Below, in pieces: positions 1-10,410 of a stretch of 64,000 nt of DNA; the stretch's first letter is position 1; each line of letters starts with the position of its first letter. Both the position numbers and the translations under genes were made by a program. The notes below the pieces were generated by a model. That model was not told the origin of the DNA. It searched no databases and was given only the letters and a program-made list of their open reading frames with translations. The stretch comes from Prorocentrum cordatum (taxonomy: Eukaryota; Sar; Dinophyceae; Prorocentrales; Prorocentraceae), in NCBI GenBank assembly GCA_963575745.1, contig CAUYUJ010003592.1, positions 124,001 through 188,000 on the forward strand. Reading direction: 5' to 3'.

Positions 1-78
1 CCGGGGCGCTCCAGATGATGATGACGGTGGTGATGTGACGATGGTGATGGTGATGGTGATGGAGATGGTGATGATCTT

Positions 79-207
79 GACCCCCCCAAAACCCCCTCTC
101 TCCTGTCCCCCCTCCCTTTCTCCTGTCCCCTCCCCCCCCTCTCTCCTTTTCCGTCCCCCTCCCCCCTCTCTCCTGTCCCCCCCCCTCTCCTGTCCCCCCC
201 CCCCTTC
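79..207. repeat. C-rich minisatellite
   Basis: Repeated CTCTCCTGTCCCC-type units separated by C runs. The same unit returns at 753-955. The strand is almost pure pyrimidine and could form i-motif or triplex DNA. No coding signal is visible. Confidence 0.85.
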
Positions 208-339
208 AACAATTATTCAATATGAATGCTACTCTCCCTCTTCCCCTGATGATGGTTTGAAAGTGGCCGACCCCCCCCGCGTATTGTTTTTTTCACACAG
301 GTTTCCCCAGAGTTGGGTTCTCGCTTGCATTGTTTTTCA

Positions 340-540
340 AAATGCTGCTCTCGCTGAGGCGCCGGCCTCATTTTCGGGCCCCGCTCGTTCCGAATCGTGC
401 TCCCGCTGCAGCGCTGGCCTCATTTTCGGGCTTCCGCTCGTTCCGAATCGTGCTCCCGCTGCAGCGCTGGCCTCATTTCCGCGCTTCGGCTCGTTTCGAC
501 TCGTGCTCCCACTGCAGCGCTGGCGTCATTTCCCGTGCCA
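340..540. repeat. 53-bp tandem repeat, three copies
   Basis: A unit beginning GCTCGTTCCGAATCGTGCTC recurs at 383, 436 and 489, with a partial copy before it. The third copy is diverged. Open frames here come only from the repeat having no stops; I do not regard them as genes. Confidence 0.85.
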
Positions 541-752
541 TGCCACGGCATACAATGCAATGCTAGGTTGATGCTACGCTTTGCGGTGGTGCTCTTCTAC
601 GCCATGCCACGCCGTGCTCTACAATGCACCGCGTACCCTTTCGGGATCATTGCCCTGCTCGACATCCGACTGAGCGAGTAGAGAGGGGATCTGCGCCATG
701 GTAAGGGATGGGAGGGAGGGGAAGGATGTCAGGTATGACGCGAGCGCATCTA

Positions 753-1152
753 GCTTGCCCCCCCCCTCTCTCCTGCCCCCCCCCCTCTCTCTCTCCTGTC
801 CCCCCCCCTTCCTCCCCCCATTCCTCTCTCCTGTCCCCTCCCCCACCTCTCTCTCTCCTTTCCCCCCCCCCTCTCTCCTGTCCCCCCCCCCTCTCTCATT
901 CCCCCCCGTTCTCTCCTGTCCCCCTCCCCTCCCCCCCCCCCTCTCTCCTGTCCAGGGCGCAGTGCGGGGGGGGGGAGCTGGGGGAAAGAGAAGGTGCAGA
1001 GGCGGCGGGGGGGGGGTGGGGTGCAGGAAGAGGAGAGGGGGGGGGGGGGGGGGGGGGCGAGAGGAGATTGCGGGGGGGGGGGGGGGGGGTGCAGGAAGGG
1101 AAGGGGGGCGCCGGAGAGGAAGGTGCAGGTGGGGGGGGGGCGGTCCCGGCAT
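753..1152. repeat. C-rich block followed by G-rich block
   Basis: Positions 753-955 carry the same CTCTCCTGTCCCC units as 79-207. From about 963 the strand switches to long G runs with AGGAAGG-type spacers. The switch from pyrimidine to purine makes an inverted arrangement that could fold back or form G-quadruplexes. No gene is seen. Confidence 0.8.
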
Positions 1153-1263
1153 TGGGGAGGCCGCGCGTGTCAATTATTTCGTCGTTTGGTTCCCCCCCCT
1201 GCAGAGCGAAGCTTGAGCGAGCTCAAGCCCACGCTCTCAGAAAACCGCACGCTGGATCGGCGG

Positions 1264-1336
1264 ATGTTTATAATTATGCGATTATTATTATCATTATTAT
1301 TATTATTATCATTATCATTATTATTATTATTCTAGT
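1264..1336. repeat. ATT/ATC microsatellite
   Basis: A short run of TTA triplets interrupted by TCA triplets lies in otherwise unique AT-richer DNA. Confidence 0.85.
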
Positions 1337-1372
1337 TGAGCATCGTTTACCCGTCCCCGCCTCTCTCTTTGA

Positions 1373-1512
1373 TCGGGCATGTCCATCTACAGGAGGAGTA
1401 GTCGAGAGTAGTCAATGCATAGTCTGCAGACGACCTTCTGATTAGTTGTATGAATATGTTCGATTATTGATGGGATAGCTTTTCCAACGATCTCTTGTAG
1501 GGAAGACATGGT
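1373..1512 (+). mobile_element. MITE-like small inverted-repeat element, copy 1
   Basis: This copy begins CGGGCATGTCCATCTACAGG and ends near 1512 with a diverged reverse complement (CTTGTAGGGAAGACATG). The interior shares AGTCTGCAGACGA with the copy at 1667. It is non-coding and AT-richer than its surroundings. The family name is inferred from structure only. Confidence 0.45.
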
Positions 1513-1666
1513 TTACCTAGGCCCAGCGTGGGACATAGGCCGTGCCTTTCGGGTGTCGAGGGTCAACCCCCAAGATAGGGTGTTGAGATCGACTCGCTCG
1601 GGATGGGGATGGGGGTGGGGATATGAGGGGGCTGGTTGAACGATATTCAGATACGTAGATTTCAGG

Positions 1667-1814
1667 CGGGCATGTCTCTCTACAAGAGGATTTTCAAACA
1701 TTGTGAAACACCAGTCTGGAGACGATGTGTTTAGGATTTGTTTACTATTTGTTGGACGTGTTTATTGATAATTTGTGTTTTTGTCCAAATTCGCCTGTAT
1801 GGGGACACGCCCGA
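1667..1814 (+). mobile_element. MITE-like small inverted-repeat element, copy 2
   Basis: This is the clearest copy. The left end reads GGGCATGTCTCTCTACAAGA and the right end CCTGTATGGGGACACGCCCG, which are imperfect reverse complements. Length is about 148 bp. The interior shares AGTCTGGAGACGA with copy 1 and is AT-rich with no ORF. Confidence 0.5.
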
Positions 1815-3500
1815 CTCAAGCTTAGATGTGTCAGGCGCGATCATTTACCCAGGTTGTTAACGTTTGCTATTGTTTGGTAGTGGTCGCTTATAGGTGCTAA
1901 TAAGCGCTGACAGGCGCTAGTCGGGACATTGATGAAGACTAGGCGCTCATAGGGCGGAACCTGATTCGAGCCCATTCTTTGCACATATACGCAGCGATGC
2001 CGCTGCCCGGCCCGCAGAGCCCTCGTGGCGACGGCTGGATCCTGAGGTGTGGAGCTGGCTGGGTGCCTGAGGTGGGCCGACGCCGCTGCTCGTCTTGGAG
2101 AGCCCTCGTGGCCACGGCAGGCGGTGTCGCTGGGCTTCGGGCGTTGGAGCATCACGTGATCGATTTGGCCCGATCAGAGCCGCAAAAGGATGAGGTCTCG
2201 GCTTCCAGCCGTGACGTCTGACGACGTTCCCATTCGATCGCCACGTCGGATCTCAGGGGGGGTCCCGGACTTCCAACGGAATGGGACATCAGGGCAGAGG
2301 TGTTCTGGATTTTCGGCCCCTGGGGGCCCTCGCTGGAGCCCGAGATTGTAGAACAGAAGGCTCAGGATGGAAAGCTGGCCCTGGGGGAGGGGTCGTCGGG
2401 GCCTCTGGGGACCCCGTTGCGAAGAAAACAAGGCGTCGCCGGGAGGATCGACCTTGGGAAGCCGCGGCGGGCGGTTGCTACTCGGGGCCATGGGGAGGGA
2501 AGGCCGACTCATCCATCCCGCCACCTGCCAATGTCCCGAGGATGGATCCCCAGGGTTGGTTATGTATCTCCGTCTAGATGGGGAAGTCGGCCAGTTGGGC
2601 CAAGGCCACGCCAGTGGGGATCGGGATCGGTGAAACGCTGCTCAGATACCGTTGCCCATCCCTTCGCCGCCATGGCCGGATCCGCCTCGAAATCCTGCTT
2701 TGAACGCACCCCCAGAGAGGTATGGGGATAGGGTTCGGCGAAACGATGCTCAGATATCGTTGCCTATCCCTCGTCGCCATGGCCGGATCCGCCTCGAGAT
2801 CTTGGTTTGAACGCACCTCTGGAGAGTTTTATGGCTGACGTGGCTAGGACGAGGGTTAATCCGTTTCTGCGCGTTCCGGCACACCCACGACGCCCGAGAC
2901 ATTTTCCAGATCTCCAGGTACCCCGAGTCTATCTTCGTCCTGGCTTGGTCTTGCTAGCGGAGTGGTGGTGTATCGGTGAGCCCTTTGGCCCCGCCAGGAG
3001 CAGTACCTCGAGTCGCGCAGCCTGCGCGTGTCCAGGCGCGCGGCGCCAATCTGTTCTCTCTCTGTCTCGCTCTCTTTCGACCTCGGGGGCGACGTCCTCG
3101 TCGGTGCCTGGGGATCTGTCCTGCCAGACCTCCGCCAACCGCTGGGAAAATCTGCAGCGGGAGCTCGAAGACAAGAGACCTTCCGCAAGAAATCCGACCC
3201 TGGGACCCCAGGACGTCCATGGAACATCTTGTGTGTGGTACAGGCTACACCTTAGGCGTGTTTTTTATTCCAGTTCTGAGACGATGGATTTCTTAACCCA
3301 TGATTTCTTAAGCATTTCGCAGGATGTACGCTCTGCATCGCAGAACCATCGAAGCCCAAGAGACCCAGGGCACCCTGGAGGCAGGCAGGGTGCCTCTCGG
3401 CATATGGGCTTCCACTGCCTGCAGCGGCTTTTGTTCGCAATGCTATGCTTCTTGGTGGCCCTCGCCAGGCCCGAGGGACGAAACAGCGACTTAGGATTGG
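1815..3500. other. Intergenic, with a ~105-bp duplication
   Basis: I see no supportable gene. A sequence containing GAAACG, TGCTCAGATA and CCATGGCCGGATCCGCCTCG occurs at about 2619-2720 and again, diverged, at 2726-2825. A motif GGACGAGGGTTAATCCG at 2848 recurs as GGACGAGGATTAATCCG at 8193, so some of this DNA is dispersed repeat. A 253-codon open frame at 2807-3568 has no codon bias or motif that would support it. Confidence 0.55.
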
Positions 3501-3660
3501 GTCGTGCCTTTCCCTCTACAGAGGGAGATTCGAACATAGTCAAAAATAATCAGGGAACGATTCTTTGATTTCTTCGTTTAACCATCTTGGGCTTTTGTTG
3601 TCTTGTACCCCCTTACCAAAATAGCGTTCAACATCCGCCTGCAGGGGAGGCATGCCCGAC
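3501..3660 (+). mobile_element. MITE-like small inverted-repeat element, copy 3
   Basis: A diverged copy. The left end has TCGTGCCTTTCCCTCTACAG and the right end CCTGCAGGGGAGGCATGCCC, matching the termini of copies 1 and 2. The interior is AT-rich and non-coding. The left terminus is the weakest part of the match. Confidence 0.4.
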
Positions 3661-4311
3661 AGAAGCTTAGGAGGACGACATGTCGGCCACCGAGATCGGG
3701 GGCCCTGAATTGAAGAAATCAAGACATCGGATTTTGGGGACCAGGGACAGCGGCACCTCCCCCATGCCCTCCTTCCCTTCCAAAAAACGACAACGATGTT
3801 GGGGCATTCGCACGTTTTCGGATTTGTTGTCGGCTCTGGCAGGTTGTCCGCAGCTGCGTTTCGATAGCTGCGCCTCGCCGAGAGGAGTCCAGGGGTGCCT
3901 GGATCGTCCCGATCGGCCGCTGGAGACCTGGCCCAAAAGCCAGACGACGAGGATCACACTCGTTCATCCCCGATTTATGGGGCCTGATAGCCCTCCTCGT
4001 CCACGATCGTGCAGTTTCGCTATCGAGGGCCTATCACCGATCTTTCGGCGATGTACCGCCGCGTTGAGGTCAACGTCCCCCCCCTCCTTTGGCCCGTTCC
4101 CCCTGGACTGAGCGGGCCCACGCCAAGGGCCCACAGGCTTCGACTTCCTACAGACGTCCGACGCCCTGAGCTTCGCCACGGCGTGCCCCCCCTCCAGAGG
4201 CAGGGCTGGACCTACGCCGTTTTGCTGGACTTCGGCTGTGTGTTGTTCCCCACATCCAAAGTGGGGTTCTTGTTTTCTCTGGACACCCCGCGCAGGAACA
4301 AGAACCCACCA
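3661..4311. other. Intergenic, with a dispersed repeat
   Basis: No gene is supported. Positions about 4002-4090 match 10651-10730: both contain GTGCRGTTT, then GGGCCTATC, then a GTC/AACGT-type end. This marks an old dispersed repeat. Confidence 0.5.
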
Positions 4312-4620
4312 TCATCATCACTCATTCCTCACTCGTTCACTTACCCACTCATCATCCCTCACTCACTCACTCACTCACTCTCACTCACTCACTCATTCAC
4401 TCACTCACCGACTCATCAGCACTCACATAGGATGAGGATGAGTGTGCGCGTGAGAGAGTGTGATGATCGTCATCACCACCACCATCATCACACGGCTCAC
4501 TCACTCATCATCATCAATATCATCACCACCATCACCATCGTCATCATCATCGTCATCACCATCATCACCATAATCATCATCACTCACTCGTCATCATCAT
4601 CACTCACTCATCGCATCGTC
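4312..4620. repeat. CTCA and ATC microsatellites
   Basis: TCACTCACTCA-type tetranucleotide repeats at about 4319-4430 are followed by CATCATCACCATCATC triplets to about 4620. His- and Ser-rich open frames through it are artefacts of the repeat. Confidence 0.85.
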
Positions 4621-5400
4621 ATCGGTCTCCTGTAACTGTCGTCACTTTGGGGGCTTCTGAGGGTTGAATATGGGGGAAGCATGAGACGGGAGCTTCGTCT
4701 GTGAGTGAATTGCGAGGAAGTTTCAGGCGGGAGTCCCCTCCCTATGGGGCCAGCAGCTAATGTTAGTAATCCGAGCGGGTCATCGGAATCCTGTAACTGT
4801 CGTCACTTTTGGGTTCCTCAGGCCTGAATTTGGAGGAAGTATCAGGCGGGAGCTTCGTCTGTGAGTGAAATGTGAGGAAGTCTCATGCGGGAGCCCCCTC
4901 CCGATGGGGCCCGCAGATCATGGTAGTAATCCGAGCGGGGCATCGGAATCCTATGCCTGTCGTTAGTTTTGGGCTCCTCAGGCCTGAGTTTGGAGGACGT
5001 ATCAGGCGGGAGCCTCGTCTGTGAGTAACTTGCGAAGACGTCTCAGGCGGGAACCCCCTCCCTATGGGGCCCGCAGATCATGTTAGCAATCCGAGCGGGT
5101 CATCGGAATCCTGTAACTGTCGTCATTATTGGGCTCCTCAGGCTTGAATTTGGAGGACGTATCAGGCGGGAGCCTCGTCTGTGAGTAAATTGCGAGGAAG
5201 TCTCAGGCGGGAGCCCCCTCCCTATGGGGCCCGCAGATCATGTTAGTAATCCGATCGGGTCATCGGAATCTTGTAACTGTCGTCACTTTTGGGTCCCCCA
5301 GGCGGGAATTCGGAGGAAATACCCGGCGGGAGCCTCGTTTGTGAGTGAATTGTGAGGAAGTCTCAGGCGGGAGCCCCCGTCCTTATGGGGTTGTCCCAAC
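4621..5400. repeat. 160-bp tandem array, about five copies
   Basis: The segment TGTAACTGTCGTCACTTT starts units at about 4631, 4791, 4951 (diverged), 5111 and 5271, giving a period of 160 bp. Each unit also carries CAGGCGGGAG twice and the phrase CTCCCTATGGGGCCCGCAG. No unit has a conserved open frame. Confidence 0.9.
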
Positions 5401-5999
5401 GGTTTGGTCTTGTGCGCCAGCGGCTCGCGGGGTTGTCCCGACAGCCTGGCCCGCGGGGTAGTCCCAACGGCTGCGCGACGCGGCCATCAGAGAACGCGCC
5501 AGTGCTGGCCGAGGCGGCGACGGCGCCGAGGAACATCGACTTGCTTGCCACGACCAGGGGGAGGGGGAGGTGCACGTAGAGAAGCGGCAGGAGGAAGATG
5601 AGGAGGGGGAGGATATGGGGGAGGGCGATGATAAGGAGGAGGCGGAGAAGGAGGAGGCGGAGAAGGAGGAGGGGGAGGTAGAAGGAGGGGGAAGGGAAAA
5701 ATAGAAGAAGGAGGGAAAAGAGGGCAGAGGAGAGGGCGAGAGGAGGGCGTGTGCCATGGCCAGGAGGAAAAGGAGAAGGGCACGCAAAACAGATTATCAT
5801 GTGGGGTCGTTCCGTCGGAGTAATTCTTCGTCCTTGGAGGGAGGTACAGGTAATCAGGTGGGGCAAAACGAACAACAAAACGAACAACATAACGAAAAAC
5901 AGCGCTGAGGCCCAATTCCCTCCAGAAGTCTGGACGCCTTGCCGGGGACCGGCCTCCCATCCCGAGGGCCGTTCCCTGATCAGTGGTAAGATCGGCACA
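5401..5999. other. Intergenic, purine-rich
   Basis: Positions 5570-5780 are a degenerate GGAGGA tract on the + strand. The rest is unremarkable. Long open frames on the reverse strand are Leu/Pro/Ser-rich translations of the purine tract and are not gene-like. Confidence 0.5.
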
Positions 6000-6236
6000 A
6001 GGTTGTGGTGTTCCAATATCGACCTCACTATCGGTCTCGCTATCGGCCCCGCTCGATCGATCTCACTCGATCGATGTCACAATCGATCCCATTCGATCTA
6101 TTTCATTCGATCGATCTCACAATCGATCTGATTGTCGATCTCACTATCGATTTCACTATCGATCTCACCATCGATCTCACATTCGGTTTCACGATCGATA
6201 TCACTATCGATATCACAATCGATCTCACAAGCAACG
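6000..6236. repeat. ATCGAT-rich tandem repeat
   Basis: A 10-12 bp unit of the type CGATCTCACTAT repeats with variation and contains many ATCGAT palindromes. It runs directly into the ATC microsatellite at 6237. Confidence 0.8.
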
Positions 6237-6730
6237 TCATCAATTCATCGTCATCAACATCATCCCCATCGCCATCATCATCATCAGCAAGACACCAGCA
6301 TCATCATTATCACCCTCATCTCATTATCATTACCATCATCATCACCATTGGGACACCATCATCGTCACCATCATCATCATCATCATCAACAACATTATCA
6401 TTGGGACACCATCATCATCGTCGTCTTGATCAGCATCATATCATCATCCTCAACAACATCAGGATCATCAACATCATCATCATGACACCATCATCATCAG
6501 CGACAGTATTAGCATCAACAACATCATCATCATCATCATCGGGACACCATCCTCATCACCACCTTCACCATCACCACCACCACCACCATCATCATCATCA
6601 TCGGGGCACCATGCTCATCACCACCATCACCATAATTATAATCATCATCGTCGCCAACATCATCAACATCAGCATCATCATCATCGTCATCATCATCATC
6701 ATTATCATCGGGACGCCGCCGACGGGACAC
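6237..6730. repeat. ATC microsatellite with interspersed GGGACACC
   Basis: CATCATCATC triplets are interrupted by GGACACCATC at about 6350, 6405, 6480 and 6540. From 6711 the interruption becomes a G/C-rich run of GGACACCGGCG units. This looks like a microsatellite that grew together with a larger minisatellite unit. Confidence 0.8.
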
Positions 6731-7493
6731 CGGCGGGACACCGGCGGGGCACCGCGCGCCACCGGCCCCCGGTCAGGAAACATTTGGTCCGGCCGCGCTT
6801 CAGCCCGAGGGGACGTTCTTCTCGCCCGCCCACGCAGCTTCGCCTCGCCCGCACGCGCGGCACGCACGAAACCGAAACCGATTTCCCGGTAGGGGGGCCC
6901 CTGTTCCACTCCGATATCATCCCCTCACCTCCGACTTTAGCCTTGATCACCAGAGAGAATTTCGAGCACCAGCAACAAGTTTCGGAACTCGAGGGTTTTC
7001 ACCTGTCGAGCCCTGGGAGACATTCGTCCGACACTTGTTCGACGCTCTTTCGACGCTCTTTCGACACACTTCTCACGGCCTTCGACTTTAGTTCAGGGAC
7101 GTGGTCCTCAAGCACGACGCGAGCAGCAGAAACACAGGGGGGTCTGCCCCTGACCTTCCAGAGAGCTATTTTTTAGCACGGGAGGCCTAAAATCCGAAAC
7201 AACGAAACGACAGCATAAAACCAAGACGTAAAAATAGCTCTGGGATAGTGGGTTCTTAAGTCGCGTGCTATGTTTTAGCCCTCCTGGAAGGCCAGGGGCG
7301 CCGAGCCCCACTCCCCCACAGATCGCCGCCAGGGCTCCGAACCCCCCGCCCAGCCCCGGGCACGTGCGGAGTCGCCGCCGGGGGCCCCTCGCCGCTCTCT
7401 CCCTCGGCGGCGCACCGCCGCCTCGGGCTCGACGTGCCCCCCCCCCCCCCCCTGGCCCCCACCCCCGCCCCCCCCCCCGATGCCCTCGGACGG
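6731..7493. other. Intergenic
   Basis: I see no gene. The stretch 7010-7080 repeats TCGACGCTCTTTCGACGCTC. Positions 7290-7480 are C-rich with long C runs. Confidence 0.45.
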
Positions 7494-7592
7494 AGGAGGA
7501 GGAGGAGGAGGAGGAGGAGGAGGAGGAGGAGGAGGGAGAGGAGGAGGAGGAGGAGAAGGAGGAGGAGGAGGAGGAGGAGGAGGAGGAGGAGG
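7494..7592. repeat. GGA microsatellite
   Basis: An almost pure GGA triplet run. Reverse-strand poly-Leu and poly-Pro frames here are artefacts. Confidence 0.9.
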
Positions 7593-7599
7593 GGGGTCA

Positions 7600-7720
7600 C
7601 CGTTCGAGCGGGATATGCGCCCCCGGGGATCGCTGCCCCCCAGACGGAGGGGGCGACGGGTGCGTGCTGTCGGACGGGGGGGCTCCGTTCGAGCGGGATA
7701 TGCGCCCCCAGGGGCCGACC
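7600..7720. repeat. 85-bp duplication
   Basis: CCGTTCGAGCGGGATATGCG occurs at 7602 and again at about 7687, with similar flanks (GCCCCCRGGG). Confidence 0.75.
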
Positions 7721-7786
7721 ACCCGAACCCTTTGACCGCAGCCGGGCCTCCTCCCTCCGAGCCTCCTGTGGGTGTGGGTGCGTGTC

Positions 7787-7990
7787 TCAAGCAGTGGCGA
7801 AGCGTCCAGGCTCGCCTCTAGCCCTACCGAACAATGTTCTAAGAACCTTCTGAGGTTTCCACGAAATGTTCTTCGAAGCTTTTTGGGCTGGCTGGGAGTG
7901 GTTTGTTTTAAGACATCGGGCTCATGTTCAAGAAGCTTGTTTTTTTATGAGAACATTTTTGGGTTCTAAGAACATGTCGTGGTGGGACTA
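7787..7990 (+). repeat. Dispersed repeat, copy a
   Basis: The sequence beginning AGCAGTGGCGAAGCGTCC and containing AAGACATCGGGCTCATGTTC resembles 9797-9960 (AGCAGTGGCGAGGCGTCC ... AACACATCGGGTGTATGTTC). The two copies are diverged, in the same orientation and about 2 kb apart. No ORF is shared. Confidence 0.6.
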
Positions 7991-8724
7991 TAGGAATGAC
8001 GGGACGGTCGGTCTCTGCTCAAGTGTCCTGTTCGCTCGTCAGTTTTGCCCCTCTTGAAATGATGCTAGGGCCGTGCGGATCAAGGCCGCACGGAGTGCTC
8101 GATCACCGTCCGGTCTTCCTGCTTCCGGGCTAAACCCCTCCTGACTCCCCGCCGTCTATTCCCGAGTCAGGTTCAAAGTTTCGGGGGGGGGTAGGACGAG
8201 GATTAATCCGCCCCAGAGCGTTCCGGAACGCTCTCAGAGCGTTCCAGAACGCTGTGGAGCTCCTACTGTAATCTACACTCTCGTCGCTGAAAGTAGGTGT
8301 TTTGGGATCCCCAGATCCCAATCTACTTCTGGCGCCTTCCTATTTCAAGGATCGACTGGTTTCCTTCTTCCCTCCTCTTCAGGGGCAGGCGGAAGCCCAA
8401 TCTACTTCCAACGCCTTCCTACTTCTACCGGCGTGTATCTAAGGTTCGCGCGGATGTATTGGATCGGCGCTGGTCCCCCCTGGCGGCGCCTCCGGCGCCG
8501 CCCCTGGCGGCGCGTCTGGCGCGCCAGGGAGGGGCGGCTCCGCGCCGCTTTGAGAGATGCGCACGGAGCTCAGAGGGATGGAATTTCTGCTGTGTTTTTT
8601 GTTGTGTGTGTGCCTCTCGAGAAGACCCCCCTGTTCAGTTGCGGGGGGTTGTACATGACCACCGCCTGTGGGATCAAGGTTCAAGGGCTTCGGCGGACGG
8701 TGGATATGGTTATGGATATTAGTA
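7991..8724. other. Intergenic, with palindromes and a short direct repeat
   Basis: Positions 8215-8234 read AGAGCGTTCCGGAACGCTCT, a perfect 20-bp palindrome, and 8238-8253 is a near-identical second one. CCCAATCTACTTC followed by CGCCTTCCTA occurs at about 8306 and 8396. Positions 8480-8545 form GGCGCC/GGCGCGCC-rich palindromic DNA. No gene is supported. Confidence 0.6.
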
Positions 8725-9471
8725 TATGTGCATATATATATATGTATACACATGCATGCATACATCCGTACATGCATACATGCATGATTGCATGCATACA
8801 TATTTACATATCGACCTACCTGCCTACCTGCAAGCCAATCGATGTACGTACGTACATACATACATGCATACACACATACATACATACAACATACACAGGT
8901 CCATGCATGCATACATACATACATACATACACCCACATACATACATACATATGTACATACATACATACATACATACATACATACATACATACACACATGC
9001 ATATATACGTACGTGAATACATACATACATGCATACATACATAACTATATGCAGGTATACGTACATACATGCATACGTACATACACATACACATCTATAT
9101 GTGTATGCTGCACACATGCTTGCACATATATACACTTACGTGCATGCATACATTCATGCATGCATACACACATACATACCCACATGCGTGCACACACATA
9201 CGTACAGACATGCACACACACACACACGTATACACTTTAATATTGTAACGTGCATGCATGCAAGCATACCAGCACTGACATATACACACGTACATACATG
9301 CATCCATACATACGTTCATGCCTACACACATGCACACATACATGCATTCATACAATAAACAATCATGCATACATGCATACGCACACTTACCACCATGAAT
9401 ACACTCATGCATGCATATTTACATACAGTCATTCAGACATACGTGCCTACATGTATACACACGTGCATAAC

Positions 9472-9503
<32 letters not shown>

Positions 9504-9575
9504 TATATATATATATATGTATACCTGCATGCATACACTCATGCATACATTCACACATTCATGCATGCATACATG
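8725..9575. repeat. CATA/TGCA tetranucleotide array with an AT core
   Basis: About 850 bp of CATA, TACA and GCATAC repeats includes two ATAT runs near 9472-9520. The Ile/His/Thr/Tyr open frames on + and the Cys/Met/Val/Tyr frames on - are translations of the tetranucleotide. I reject them as genes. Confidence 0.95.
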
Positions 9576-10059
9576 TCCAGGGCCCCCTCTGGGTACATTC
9601 TCTGGGCCCCCTCTGGGGCCAAAACTGTCCATGCCCACCGCCCCGTGGGGGCCCAGGACCTCGGCCTTCGGAGGTGGCGCAGAGAGCTCCTCAGAAGGCC
9701 TCGCAGGCCTTGGGACGCTCCCTCTGCGTCTCACCCTCTGGGGGCGCCGCCGAACGGAGGAAGCGCGCCGGGCAGACGAGGTTCCTGCACAACCCGTATG
9801 TCGAGCAGTGGCGAGGCGTCCTGGCTTGCCTGCCCACCGAAGACCGGTCTGAGAACCTCTAATGATCGGCACGGAGCTGTCTTGGAACATTTCTGTGTGC
9901 GACTGTCTTGTCTTAACACATCGGGTGTATGTTCTGAGAGCATCGTCCCTGTTCTCAAGTATATCCGCGAGTCGGGACCCAACTTATATAATCGTTTCGC
10001 TCACTCCGCCAGCCCGTATTGTGGCATCGCAGGCGTTTGCCTGCGCGTTCGTACCCTCG
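9576..10059. repeat. Intergenic with dispersed repeat, copy b
   Basis: Positions 9797-9960 are the partner of 7787-7990. Positions 9590-9680 (CCACCGCCCCGTGGGGGCCC) are related to 11096-11180. No gene is supported. Confidence 0.5.
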
Positions 10060-10410
10060 TCGAGGCCGTTTGGGGGCCTCTTGGAGCTTCTTTTTGGTGC
10101 CTTTTGGTGGTATCTCTGGGACCTCCTGGGGCGTCACGGGGACCTCTTGGGGGCCTCTTGGGGGTATCTTGGGGCATCTCCGGGGCCTCTTGGGGGCTTC
10201 TTGGGGGCAGTTGGGCGGGGCTCTCTCTGCGCTCAGAGTTTGAAATGTCCGTTCGAGTCCCTCGTTTGGGCCAACTTTTGGAGCCGTCTTGGGAGCCTCT
10301 TCGGCCATCTTGGAGGCTTCTCGGGCTGTCTTGGAGCGCTCTTGGAGACCTTGGGCCGTGTTGGGGCGTTTCTGGAAGCCTCTTTGGCTGTCTTGGAGCG
10401 CCGGTAAGCC
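10060..10410. repeat. CTTGGGGGCCT-type short tandem repeat
   Basis: Units such as GGCCTCTTGGGGGC and GCTGTCTTGGAGCGC recur every 15-30 bp. The same repeat type is seen inverted at 20290-20500 and in weaker form at 11440-11560 and 31700-31850, so it is a dispersed low-complexity family. Confidence 0.7.

Noticed and set aside
2807-3568. 253-codon forward frame as a gene
   Set aside because: No GC-ending codon bias, other frames are equally open, and its 3' part lies in a dispersed inverted-repeat element.
4312-6730. CRISPR array
   Set aside because: The repeats are contiguous tandem units without unique spacers, and there are no cas genes or prokaryotic features.
8726-9412. Several overlapping open frames on both strands in the CATA array
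   Set aside because: A tetranucleotide without stop words keeps many frames open; the proteins are pure repeat.
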